Assembly (NCBI GenBank): GCA_030762895.1
Contig: CM061062.1
Span: 237,509,379-237,573,378, forward strand
Direction of reading: 5' to 3'
DNA: 64,000 nt
Source of the DNA: Sophora flavescens
Taxonomy: Eukaryota > Streptophyta > Magnoliopsida > Fabales > Fabaceae
Shown: positions 22,566 through 36,240 of the stretch, in pieces
Position numbering within the stretch: the stretch's first letter is position 1
Layout of the letters: each line of letters opens with the position of its first letter
Made by a program: the position numbers and the translations under genes
The notes under the pieces: model-generated
The model's database searches: none
Told to the model about the DNA's origin: nothing
Seen by the model: only the letters and a program-made list of their open reading frames with translations

Positions 22566-24465
22566 GACCGCGGTGTTTGATTAAATGCCTATATGACTGT
22601 TTGAATGATAACATGTTTATATGCCTCTATGTCTAATTGTTATATGATGTTAATTGTTGTGATGACGATATTGACATGACTGTTATGAATTGATTTATGT
22701 TGGTATGAATGTTCTTGTTATTGGATGTTGTCTGTTATGAACATGTTGAATGTTTATAATGGTTATTGGCTGTTGTTTGATGTTGTGCTCTTAAAGAGTG
22801 TGGATTGTTGTGGATGTTAATGCCAACATTGATGTTAAGACGTTAAAATGGGTTAATGATAATAATGAGAATTAAGGGATGTTTGTTCTCAGTTGTTCAT
22901 AAGACATGAATATAGTATTAGAGGCATGGTTATGTTCATAGGGCTTACTTAAAGACCCTAGGATTGATTAGTGAGTATTTCTAGGAACATTAATAACGAA
23001 GTTGTGAATAAATTATTAATTCCCCCATGATGATAAGACATGAATATTAATGAAGAAAAATTAAGATTAATGAAGTTGATGATCAATGGATTAGTGAAAG
23101 CCAATAGGTTGAATTTGTGAACTGCCCAAGGATTTGGGAAAGGGTTTCGGACCCTTTCTACCCAGATAAGTACGGCCACGCTCCATTGAGCACGGTCGTA
23201 CTTAACAAGGAGCACGCACATGCTCTAGTTTGAAAACCAGAGCAGGGCGTGCATTTGAGCACACCCGTGATGAGGGTGAGCACGCCCGTGCTCACCTGAC
23301 CAGAACAGAACCAGAATGCTGAAATAGGGGTTTTCACCCCAAACTCTTAAAAGACTTAATAAGATACCAACGAAACATGACGACCTAAGACAAGTGAAAA
23401 GATGATGTTGAGCCTTGATGCTTGATGGTCAAGGTGTTGTTGATGTTGTACCTTAGTATCCTAGTGGCCAAGGGGGCCATGATGCTTAATGGTTAAGGTG
23501 TTGAGCTCTGGTGCTTTTTTACCAGATGTTGTTTAACGTTTAAAGTTAAAAGATTAAAGATGATGTTACCTTTGGTGCTTGTTGACCAAAGAGGTTAAGC
23601 CATAATAAATTGTGTTGATGGAGGTGGTGGATAACGGTTGTTTGTTGGGTGCATGCATCATGCATGGAGTTTTAGGGGGAGGTATGATAGTTAAGGGAAG
23701 GTCGTCTGTGTGTAAGACGATCTGGCCATCCATGGTGATTCATCCGAGACTAAGGGGATCATGTACATCCGTGGTGGCGCATATGAGAATAAGGTACGTC
23801 GGCTATCCTAGGGGTCCACCCATGGTAAGGTGAATTGCCCCGGCGTTGGTGCTTATTGGCCAATATGGAGATGTAACTCTGGAGTCGTACTCCTGGTGCA
23901 GATAGATCCATATGCATTCGGAGTAGTGCTTCGCATTGCATTGTATGATTGATGTTATATTATGATATGTTTGTTGTGTTGGTATGATGACCATGTTATA
24001 AATGCTATGTTGCTTGTTTCTATGTGTTGTATGTTCATGTTGCCAACTATCATGTTACCGTTATGTTTATATATATGGTTCTTACTGCCTATCTCCATGT
24101 TTCTTGTTTGTGGCATGTATCGTTTATGCAGATGTTGATGTGCATCCAGTTGAGGAGTGACTCTGAGGAGCCATGACTCGTAGATAGGATTTCCCACTTT
24201 CAGTGGTTATTTAGTTTGTTTCCAGTTGTATGTGTTGTTTTATCGGATAGGTTATACCAGCTCTGTAGTGTGACATCGGGGTTGGGTTTGTTTATGTTTT
24301 AGTTATGTTATGTTTCCTTTATAAACATGTTTTGATTATTTCCGCGTTATGTTACAATGCGACAGTCTCTGCCCAGTTTTGATATTATATATATTTGCGT
24401 GTGTTCTTTCCCTTTTTATATCTTTGTTACCGCTTTTGAATACATGCGGGGTAGAGGGTGTCATA
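22566..24465 (+). repeat. 5' LTR of giant-LTR copy 2 (LTR C), 5'-truncated
   Basis: Homology to LTR A begins at the equivalent of about 8591 and runs to its end (GGGTGTCATA here instead of GTGTCACA). It overlaps LTR B content by about 1 kb, so it is not simply the displaced end of LTR B. Confidence 0.8.
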
Positions 24466-24721
24466 TTTAGTGGTATCAGAGCAGTTCGACCCTGTCCGGA
24501 CGTGGTATGAGTCTGTTGCAAGTCTTCTGCGTGTTTTGTTTGAATTATCTATACCTATTATAGATAATGGTGCTTTAGTCTTAAGAACCTTTAGTTCTTC
24601 CTGCTTGGTTAGAGCCTTCAAGTCTAAGGACTTAACCCAATGTATGTGCCTAGTTGGTGAAAGTTTCCCCAATCGAGGTGATAGAAATTTAGAGGACGAA
24701 ATTTTTATAAGTGGGTGGAAT
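24466..24721 (+). other. Internal region of giant-LTR copy 2
   Basis: TTTAG, primer site TGGTATCAGAGC (24471-24482), about 220 bp of non-coding sequence colinear with 10492-10746, then the purine tract ending GTGGGTGGAAT. About 20 scattered differences from copy 1 and no large indel. Confidence 0.85.
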
Positions 24722-27467
<2,746 letters not shown>

Positions 27468-28930
27468 TGAAGTTGACACAGGCAAACACAAGAAGGGGGG
27501 GGGGGGGGGTGAATTGTGTTTGTTAATAATTTTCGAAAGCAACCTTTAAAATAATTTTTGCACACAAGGAGATTAGAAACAGAAGCAAGCACAAAGAAAT
27601 AGATCCTTTTTAAAAGGCGTTAACAAAAGTAATATCAAAACTCCTCAGTTAGTAAGAAACAAATAAAGCTGTAAGAGTTAAGAGATAGAAGAATCACACA
27701 AGATGCTTTATCCTGATTCACTCTCTTCCAACCAAGAGCTACGTCCAGTCCCTTCTACTTGAAGGTTTTTCTCCACTATTTCCCAAATAGATTACAACCA
27801 AGTATTCAACACCTCTCCAGGCTATAAGTACTTCTTTCTTACCAAGCCTCTTCAGGCTCTAACTCTAACAAAGAGATTTAATGTTTGATCTTCTTAACTC
27901 ACTATGTGTGAGGATATGACAGTTTAAGATCAAATGAATATTTTCACAATATTCAAACTAAGAAATACTTACTCTTGCTCTTAAAAGAAACATGAGTATG
28001 AGTGATTGTAGTTTGACAAAAGTTGAGCTCGCAAGGTTGTGAAGTCAAGAGCCCTTCTTCGGTACTTCAGGTCTTCTATTTATAATGACCGTCTTCTTCA
28101 CTTGTATTTCTTCAACGGTTATTTTTAATAATCCCGTTTAGAGATAGCATTTAATGCATGATATCAATTGTGACTGATAGCGTGATTGTGGCAAGCTAAA
28201 TAGTACTCATGGTTATCGAGGTAGCATGAAATTGGAGGCTTACTGCTCTGAGTATTGCAGCTTGAAAACTTGTTGTTTCTCCTTTGTGTACAATCCAGCT
28301 TTTTCGGCCATAAAGTTGTCATCGTACAGATCGTTTTGTAGTATCTCATTGTACGATTCTGCTTTTTGCATTTCTTGATGGTACTATGTTTCTTTTATAA
28401 CAAGGTAAAACATTAAAGCATATAAGACAAATGTGAAGAACAAATATTCTATTGAAATAAATATTAATCATTTGAAATAAATTTAAGAGATTCGGATTGC
28501 ATTTAATTCATTCAAAGATGGAGCTCGTCAAAAAAAAAAAACTCCGTCTACTTAGTTATATGTGAGACTAAGTCTGTTCCAATAGATTATTTTACTCGTC
28601 TGATGACGTGACATATCCTCTCGTCTATTAAGTCTTTGGACTTGCTATACCTCAATGAGTTATAAAGATCTCCGTCTAGTGACATGGCAGATAGAGCTCG
28701 TCTACTAGATTACTTTATTTTTCAGTTCATTTACTTCTACTAATTAATTCCGTGTGCTTACGTGGCAAGATGGACGTGCTTATTATCAAGTCTTTGGACT
28801 TGCTGTGTCTAACAAGTTGTTTTGGTATTCTTCTAGCAAACATTTAGAGCCTTGTCTACTTAAGAAAACCAGTATACTCAAATAAACAAATAAATAACTT
28901 TTACCAAAACATTGAGAAGCTCGTCTACGG
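27468..28930 (-). repeat. 3' LTR of the SIRE-like element (left copy, incomplete at its 5' side)
   Basis: Reverse complement of most of 33420-34828, at perhaps 90 percent identity by eye. The first about 180 bp of the full LTR (33241-33420) have no counterpart here: homology stops near 28930, followed by CTCCCCCTAAG, which could be the polypurine tract on the minus strand. A run of 14 G lies at about 27488-27509. Confidence 0.7.
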
Positions 28931-29061
28931 GGGCTCCCCCTAAGATAAGGCATTCAGATAAATAATCAGTAAAAGCATATGAGACAAACTTCATATAAGC
29001 TAATAGATAAGTGCAACAGCTTATCCAACTTAAGGTATATATCACTACTAGAAATCCATCT

Positions 29062-29425
29062 TTTTCGGACAGAATTTCAGACGGATTTCGGACGAAAATT
29101 GGACAAATTTTGGATGGATTTCGGACGGATAATTCATTTCGGACGGATTTCGGACGGAATGGCACCCGTCTGAAAAAGCCTCTTGGGAAATTATAAAATC
29201 CGTCCCAAATTCTGTCCGAAAATATTTACGGACGGATTACGGACAGAATATGGACAACGTGGAAATCCGGATTTTGGTTATTGTTCGGACGGATTTCGGA
29301 CAAATTTATTTTTGTTTTCCAACGGATTTGGGACGGATGTTGTGATTTTGTTGGTTATTGTTCGGACGGATTTCAGATAGATTTATTTTTGTTTTCCAAC
29401 GGATTTGGGACGGATTTCCCACGGA
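29062..29425 (+). repeat. Left subterminal repeats of the CACTA element
   Basis: A dozen or so direct copies of TTTCGGACGGA and close variants, several doubled, spaced irregularly. In CACTA elements such motifs are transposase binding sites; here that role is inferred from position. Confidence 0.8.
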
Positions 29426-29445
29426 AGAATGAAAAGTCAGAACCT

Positions 29446-29785
29446 ATCACGGCCAGGCCGTGATGCCCATCACGGCCGTGACATGTCAACTGAGCCAGAC
29501 CCCTTCTAGGCAGAATCTGTCACGGCCAGGCCGTGATACCGATCACGGCCAGGCCGTGATACCGATCACGGCCGTGACAAACCATTTAGTGAAACGTTCA
29601 AGGAAGGAGCTGTCACGGCTAGGCCGTGATGCCCATCACGGCCGTGACATGTCAACTGAGCCAGATCCCTTCTAGGCAGAATCTGTCACGGCCGTGACAG
29701 ACCATTTAGTGAAGCAGCATTCAAGGCAGAAGCTGTCACAGCCAGGCCGTGATGCCCATCACAACCGTGACAGATCACTTCACTT
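29446..29785. repeat. CACGGCC/GGCCGTG palindromic repeat array
   Basis: Repeated CACGGCCAGGCCGTGAT and CACGGCCGTGAC, separated by two alternating spacers (one beginning ATGTCAACTGAGCC, one containing CCATTTAGTGAA). About ten motif copies are seen. Some copies carry GG to AG or CG to CA changes. No coding potential. Confidence 0.8.
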
Positions 29786-29969
29786 ACATTACAGTTTCAC
29801 TATCTATGCGAATTATATGGCACCGATCACTAACATTTGCAGTTTCACATTCAATCACAAAATCATGAATTTGACTATTGTTACAAAATACAGCCTTGGT
29901 ACCATACAACTTCTAAAAAATCAAATACCAATTGCTGCATGCAATCCAAAAGTCATGACTTAAAAACTA

Positions 29970-30266
29970 TCAGAAGATCAAGCCACTGTGAACTGTGAAG
30001 GTCATGTAATGAACCAAACAAAAAAAATAAATAAAGTTGCCAGAAGAACTATGTGACCCACTTGAGTACTGCCTTGTCATGTTCTCTCGGTTTGAAAGTT
30101 CAGTAGCTGCTCTTGCAGCCATGCTTGCAAGTTCTGCAGATTCTGCAGCAGCCTCTACAGTAGAGGTAGCATCTTTGAATTCCATGTTCCTATTCTGCTT
30201 ACCCATAGGAAAGGCACTCCCATTGGTGGGACCATCCGGTGCTTTGGCAGACAATTTCTCAACCAA
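29970..30266 (-). pseudogene. Captured fragment of an IST1-like (Vps4 regulator) gene
   Basis: 98 codons on the minus strand. The first residues, VEKLSAKAPDGPT, match a conserved stretch of the plant IST1 domain (regulator of Vps4 in multivesicular-body sorting). After that comes an Ala/Ser-rich C-terminal block with EAAAESAELASMAARAATEL. These parts are far apart in real IST1-like proteins, so the fragment is internally deleted. A splice acceptor (TTTTAG on the minus strand) lies just upstream, and intron-like sequence continues to about 31200. This is a partial gene copy carried by the CACTA element; a full IST1 protein cannot be made. The family assignment is from remembered motifs. Confidence 0.65.
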
Positions 30267-30269
30267 CTA

Positions 30270-31200
30270 AAATGACAACATTAAATTAGAATAAATCTGA
30301 AAAGAAATGAGCTTTAACATGATCCTATCCAACTTCAAGAAGCTAGAGAAACTTGCCAAGCAATTTACACCACAGTCAGGACGTAATTCAACAGCTGCTG
30401 AGACAAATATAGAGACAAGCATGTGCATCCAGCATATTTACATAAATGACATACATAGAATACCAATTTAGACATGATGTCAACAATAAAACAGATACAA
30501 TTCTGCAAGTCAGTACCTAAAATCATTAGGAATGCAAGGTGCCACTAGCAAGCTACATGACTAGAGTTGCAGAACATGACAAACGATACTGCAAACAGTT
30601 ACAAGTTCCTTGAATCCCCTCATAAAAACACCAAGCCATCAAACGCTGACACTTAATACAGTTGTGTTGTCAAAACAAGGTTCAGTGACTAAACCAAGAG
30701 ATAGTATAATAAAACCATGTTCCTAACAAAGAAAGCAAGCAATTTGTACAAGTGGCCACACCAACAACATGAAGAAGGAAACTTTTTTATATCATTCATG
30801 TAAAGTCCCCACAACAAAAAACACACTTTCACAAATTTGCATTCTTTTCACAGAAGGGTAGCCACAACTGAAACTATCACAAACTAAATTACAATAATAA
30901 CTAATAACTGCATCTCAGCTATATGACTGCAACACAAATAATTAGCACTGAATTTTATAATTTCATAACATAGAAGCTTCAAAGATGGTTTCATGAAAAG
31001 TCAAAGTAGTTATTGGTACCTTGTTCAATCTGCGCAAATGAACATTCAACAGAATGATGAAATTGATTTAGGGAATAACTAATTAATAGTCCCAATTGCA
31101 CAAAACAAGGTTCAATTTCAAAATTAAACTCTGAATTCAAAAGCTAGGGTTTAGGGTTTTAAAATCAATTTGGGGTTTTTCTGAATCTGAGCAAAATAGA
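30270..31200 (-). other. Intron-like sequence inside the CACTA element
   Basis: AT-rich, no open frame. On the minus strand it begins near a splice donor (GGTAAGTGAAATC at about 31207-31219) and ends at the acceptor before the IST1-like block, suggesting that an intron was captured along with the exon. Confidence 0.45.
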
Positions 31201-31219
31201 TGAGATTTCACTTACCCCA

Positions 31220-31660
31220 GGAGAAGGGAAGAGGTACTGTGACGACGACCCAAGGTGGTGATGACGGTGGACGACCCGAGACAGCGGCAGAGCTCCATTT
31301 TCGCACTGCTACAACAGTTCAGGAAGAAATCACACGACCCTACGTGAGGCTCCCTACCAGGCGCGACGTGAACAGGAGGAGTGAAACGAAGCAGAACGCA
31401 CGTCGTCTTCTCCGCTACCAGGCGCAACCAGACGGTGACCTCCCATGGCGAAGCACGACTGGACGGCGACGGACGTCCAAGGGGTGGCGGCGTGCAGCTG
31501 AGAGGGGTGGCCGGACGTTGGCCTCCCTAGTGGCGGTGCGAACCAGACAGGAAGGAAGAGGGATGAGTTGAGTTTGGGGGGAGAAGAAGTGGGGAAGTAG
31601 AAGAAGGGAGAAAGAAGGAGAAACAGAGAAAGAAAAGAGAAAGTGAGGGAGAGGCGTCAA
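31220..31660 (-). other. GC-rich exon-like block with pyrimidine-rich leader (CACTA cargo)
   Basis: Open on both strands for 70-120 codons because of high GC. The minus strand starts with a CT-rich leader (31560-31660) and ends at a plausible donor near 31219. I recognise no protein. It probably represents a first, mostly untranslated exon or an LTR leader. Confidence 0.35.
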
Positions 31661-31970
31661 GAGAGAGAGAGAAAAATGAGAAAGTTAGGTTTTTTAAGTT
31701 AATTATTTAGTAATAGGTACAAAATGAGTGATAAATATTAAGCCTAAAATAATCATGTTTTTACTTTTTTTGGAATCTAAAAATAAAGATTGATAAATAT
31801 ATGATTTCGAAATTCAAATTAGAGTAAAGATTAATAGTTGAACTGATCAACTAAGAAATTACTCAGTCCAAAATTTAATCTCCGATAAATGTCAAACCAG
31901 TTTATTTTCAACTCTAAAATTAAATAGAATGAAAATATGAAAATGTTTTTCTCTTAATCTTATTATTTAA
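31660..31970 (-). repeat. LTR-F-related block inside the CACTA element
   Basis: The reverse complement aligns with 13210-13480, for example sharing TTAGTTGATCAGTTCAACTA and ATATTTATCACTCATTTT. Either the CACTA element captured part of that LTR, or both carry the same promoter-like sequence. Confidence 0.65.
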
Positions 31971-32009
31971 AATATTTTTCTGTACTAGTAATAATAGTGA
32001 CAATAATGT

Positions 32010-32640
32010 AAGAAATATAAAAAACAACACAATAAGTCTGAAATCTGTCCGAAATTTTCGGACGGATTTCAGACGGAACAAGGAAAATATAAAAAACAAC
32101 ACAATCCGTCTGAAATCCGTCCGAAATTTTCGGACGGATTTCAGACGGAACAAGGAAAATATAAAAAATAACACAATCCGTCTGAAATCCGTCCGAAATT
32201 TTGGGACGGATTTCAGACGGATCAAGGAAAATATAAAAAATAACACAATCAAATCAAAATCCGTCCAAATTTTTGGACGGTTTGATTTCATCAAGGAAAA
32301 TATAAAAAAAATATCACAATCCGTCATCCGTCCGGACGGTTTCAGACGGATCAAGGAAAATATAAAAAATAACACAATCAGATTGAAATCCGTCCAAAAT
32401 TTGGACGGATTTCAACTTAACAAGGAAAATATAAAAAATAACACAATCAAGTCGAAATCAAATCCAAATTTTCGGACGGATTTCAGACGGATCAAGGAAA
32501 ATATAAAAAATAACACAATCCATCTGAAATCCGTCCGAAATTTCGGAGGGATTTCAGACGGAACAAGGAAAATATAAAAAAGAACACAATCCGTCTGAAA
32601 TCCGTCCGAAATTTTCGAAAAATTTCAGACGGAAACATTT
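32010..32640. repeat. About 70-bp tandem array of palindromes, right subterminal region of CACTA
   Basis: About eight units, each made of a spacer AAGGAAAATATAAAAAA plus a palindrome with arms of about 20 bp (CCGTCTGAAATCCGTCCGAA and its reverse complement, around an A/T centre). The spacer recurs at about 32080, 32151, 32224, 32293, 32353, 32422, 32493 and 32563. Long frames across the array are artefacts of the period. Confidence 0.9.
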
Positions 32641-32932
32641 CTGTCCAAAAATTCCGTCCAAAAATTCAAGTTTTCTAGTAGTGTATGAAGGAATAAATAA
32701 GCATAGCCAGCAGATATCAAAGCAAATAGGCAAACATAAGTATCACAGCAGTTATCAAGTATAAAACAAAGTATGCAAATGCAGACAAATATGAGCTTTT
32801 CAAAAACTACTTTATATATATATATATAAACAAATCTCTTTCCTTTCTCCCCCTTTTTGTCCTCAGCCAAAAAGGTAAAAGGAGTGGACCATCATTGTCA
32901 GTATATATAAAAAGAAGGATAAAAGGTTAAGG

Positions 32933-35900
32933 TTAGGCAGGAGGAGGTGGTGGAGGTGGAGGGTTCTGAGTTTGGCTTTTCTTGAAATCCATGAGAAATT
33001 CCAGCATTTTATTCACAACCTCTAAGGTTGGAGCCATAGAAACTTGGACTCTCTGAAAGACTTCTTCTGTGATTTTCTCTGTCATCTTTTAAACTTTTTC
33101 TTCAACTAATTTTCCAACCCTTTCATCAACAATTTTTCCAAGAACCTCTTCAAGATTAGGTGGCAGAGCCTGTTGCCTTGAGCTTTCAGCAGACTCTTGA
33201 AATGTATTTAATGTTCTTGATTGATCTGAAGGGTGCATCATGTTGGAACCAAAGTGGTTTACGATTTAATAATTTCTATGTTTTGATGCTAACAAAAGAA
33301 TTAAATTTGCTTGAAAAAGTGTTAGTTGAGATCTAACATGTGCTTTCAGTTATGCGGGAATACTTTAATATAAGTGAAATAAACTTGGGATAAGTTTTCA
33401 TTGAAATATATGCGTCCACCCTTGTAGACGGGCTGCTCAAATACTTTGGTAAAGTTACTTCTTTAGACTGGTTTACTTAAGTAGACGAAGCTCTAAACAT
33501 TTGCTAGATGAATACCTAAATAACTTGTTAGGTACAGCAAGTCCAAAGACTTGATAAATAAGCGCGTCCATCTTGCCACGTAAGCAGACGGAAGTAATTA
33601 GTTGAAGTAAATGAACTGAAAAATAAAGTAATCTAGTAGACGAGCTCCAACCGCCACGTCACCAGACGGAGATCTTTATAACTCATTAAGGTATAGCAAG
33701 TCCGAAGACTTGATAGACAAGAGGATATGCCACATCATCAGACGAGCAAAGTAAAATATTGAACAGACTTAGTCTCTCATATAACTAAGTAGACGGAGTT
33801 TCTTTTTAGACGAGCTCCATCTTAGAATGAATTAAATGCAATCCGAATCTCTTGAATTTATTTCAGATGATTGATATTTATTTCAATAGAATATTTGTTC
33901 TTCACATTTGTTTTATCTGCTTTAATGCTTCACCTTGTTGTAAAAGAAACATAGTACCATCAAGAAATGCAAAAAGCAGAATCGTACAATAAGATACTGC
34001 AAAACGATCTGTACGATGACAACTCTATGACTCAAAAAGCTGAATTATACACAAAGGAGGAACAAGTGCTCAAGCTGCAATACTCAAAGGAGTAAGCCTC
34101 CAATTTTATGCTACCTCGATAACCAAGAGTATTATTCAGCATTGCCACAATCAAGCTACCAGTCACAACGGATATCATGCATTAAATGCTATCTCTAAAC
34201 GGGATTATTCAAAGTAACCGTTGAAGAAATACAAGTGAAAAAGAAGGTCACTATAAATAGAAGTCCTCAAGTTCTGAAGAACAACTTTTGCCAATCAATA
34301 ATCACTCATTCTAATATTCTTTCAAGAGCAAGAGTCTGTATTCTTTAGTTTGAATATTGTTGTAATATTCAACTGATCTTAAACTGTCATATTCTCACAC
34401 ATAGTGAGTCAAGAAGATCAAACATTATATCTCTTTGTTAGAGTTAGATCCCGAAGAGGCTTAGTAAGAAAGAAATACGTGTAGCCTGGAGAAGTGTTGA
34501 ATACTTGGTTGTAATCTATTTGGATAAATAATGGATAAATCCTTCAAGTCGAAGGGACTGGACGTAGGTCTTGGTTGGAAGAGAGTGAACTAGGATAAAA
34601 TCTCTTGTGTGAATCTTCTATCCTTAAACTCTTCAGTTTTTTTTGCTTATACTAATTGTGGGGTTTTGATATTGCTTTTGTTAAAGTCTTTTAAAAAGGA
34701 TCTTTGTCTTTGTGCTTGCTTATGTTTCTAATCTCCTTGAGTGCAAAAATTGTTTTAAAGGTTGTTTTCGAAAATTATTAACAAACACAATTCACCCCCC
34801 CTTCTTGTGTTTGCCTATGTCAACTTCACATCGCAGCTAGAGCTAATGGTTGAATAGAGTGTTTTTCTGATGAGCTCTGATTGTGAATGGATTCAGCTGT
34901 TTCTTATGAGCCTACTGTTGTGGCATTTTGGTCAGGTTCTTCAACAACAGGTTCATCTGCGATAGGCTCTGAAGTAGGTGAAGGGATCACTGAGACTTCT
35001 TTTGCCCATCTGATGGGGTAGATGAATTCCATATTTTTACTATTTATGGGAAGTCCCCAAAAGTCTTTATAGATCATATACCTGAAATTTGAAAGACCAT
35101 ACTTCCCTTTGACCTTAGGAATTTCCTTCTTCTCTTCTTCAATCAGTCCAGAGGAAGATGTCTCTCTTGTGCAGTGAATAATATGAGATTTCTAGAAATT
35201 TGCAGCATGTTGTTCACTGATTAACTCAATCGATTCAGAGTACAAGTAGAAGTTCATATTGGAGCAGTCAAAAGTTTCTTGGTTCAGATCAAGCATTGCT
35301 GATTCAGCTTCAGGCATAACTCCTTTAAATCTTCTATTTTTCTTGTCCTTGTCCTTATTCAGATCTACCATCGGTAGTCTTGGACAGATTCTGTAAGGCA
35401 TGATTCCAACTCTGGTTGCTTCATTATGTCTCAGCCAGGATGGAGGGACAAAATGCGCGGCTCTATCAACTCTGAAATGACTGAATTCCCACTTCAGCAT
35501 TTCATAGATGAGCTGATCCAGGAAGAAATCAGAGGCTCTCCCATAGACTCTAGGATGCTTAAAAGTTACCCATTTTGTGTCCCTTGGCATAATCATGGGA
35601 ACATGCTTTGAGGATCTTGCTCTTTGCTCAGGGATGGTAGGAAGATTTTTTCTTTTGGGGTTAGTCTCCCAAACAGGTATAATGTGCCTCTCAACTCCAT
35701 CAATGAGGGGTATGAAAGGAGGAGTTTTGACAAGGTTAGGGTAAATTTTTTTGGGGGGGAATTTGTTTAGGGGTAGGTGAGTGACTAATGGTCCTAAGTT
35801 GTTGTGCATTTGTGAAGGCACATTTTTTATTAATTTACAGTCAGGATGAGGTAGGTAAAGGGGTTCAACAGGTGGTCTGACTTCTTCTTCATACTCTGGT

Positions 35901-35965
35901 AGAGGGTACCACCTGTTAGGAATGTGTTCAGGTTCGGGTTGGTGAGAGTGAAACAGAACTCTCCA
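32933..35965 (-). pseudogene. Env-like extra frame of the SIRE-like element, degenerate and split
   Basis: One minus-strand frame runs from about 35965 (no start; a TGA lies just upstream) to a stop at 32933-32935 once the solo LTR at 33241-34828 is left out. In-frame stops occur at 35192-35194, near 34903 and near 33090. The longest open part (35192-35821) encodes 209 residues rich in Pro and basic residues, without recognised catalytic motifs. The end is Pro-rich. Its position just upstream of the 3' LTR is where SIRE-type elements carry an env-like frame; the name reflects position, not proven function. No protein can be made from this copy. Confidence 0.6.
33241..34828 (+). mobile_element. 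Solo LTR of the SIRE-like family, inserted in the opposite direction
   Basis: 1588 bp from TGTTGGAACC to TCAACTTCA. Flanks are CATCA (33236-33240) and CATCG (34829-34833), a target duplication with one mismatch. Removing the LTR and one flank restores the reading frame of the minus-strand env-like gene, which independently supports these borders. No internal sequence of its own remains, as after LTR-LTR recombination. Confidence 0.82.
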
Positions 35966-36240
35966 TCAAAGCCTCTTGTACATTCAAAACTCTAGTCATT
36001 CCAATTATAATCTTCACAATAAAATATGGTGGCTTTTCAAAAAAAAATGGTACTCCCTGCATGCCTAGAACTCACGAGATTTAACCTTATCAATTGATTA
36101 TAATATAGAACTGTAATGGTATAGTTATCATTACCCATTAGTGGTGAAATCTGAAGAACGCTTATTCTTGTTAAATTAGAGAATGATGACCGTTCTAGTG
36201 TTTTTCAGTGAGGATCGTTCTATAACAACGGTCTACATGT
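35966..36240. other. Unassigned spacer
   Basis: 275 bp of AT-rich sequence between the truncated SIRE-like element and the LINE fragment. Nothing recognisable. Confidence 0.4.

Larger units (their letters stand above)
29043..32683. mobile_element. CACTA (En/Spm-type) DNA transposon, non-autonomous, with captured gene sequence
   Basis: Ends CACTACTAGAAA (29043) and TTTCTAGTAGTG (32683) are perfect inverted repeats, with the 3-bp target duplication TAT on both sides (29040-29042, 32684-32686). Subterminal repeats based on TTTCGGACGGA fill both ends. No transposase motif is visible. The 3641 bp instead hold a repeat array (29450-29790), an IST1-like gene fragment (29970-30266), intron-like sequence and a block related to LTR F. 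It sits in the 3' untranslated part of the SIRE-like element. Confidence 0.93.
27468..35965 (-). mobile_element. SIRE-like Copia element, 3' portion only, with two later insertions
   Basis: The minus-strand LTR end TGAAGTTGACACAGGC (plus-strand reading) starts at 27468. To its right come internal sequence and an env-like minus-strand frame, as expected upstream of the 3' LTR in SIRE-type Copia elements. RT, integrase, gag and the 5' LTR are missing. A CACTA element (29043-32683) and a solo LTR in the opposite direction (33241-34828) were inserted later. Flank TTGAG at 27463-27467 has no partner because the right end is lost. Confidence 0.7.

Noticed and set aside
29446..29785. CRISPR-like array
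   Set aside because: Palindromic words with recurring rather than unique spacers, inside a plant CACTA element.
31200..31571. 123-codon plus-strand frame in GC-rich DNA
   Set aside because: Opposite strand to the captured exon-like block; openness follows from GC content.
31920..32577. Repeat proteins encoded on both strands
   Set aside because: They are translations of the 70-bp palindromic CACTA array, with the period near a multiple of 3.
27468..34828. A 7.4-kb DNA transposon with 1.4-kb terminal inverted repeats
   Set aside because: The arms are LTRs of a Copia family in opposite orientations; the right arm has its own near-perfect target flanks and splits an older frame, so this is not one element.
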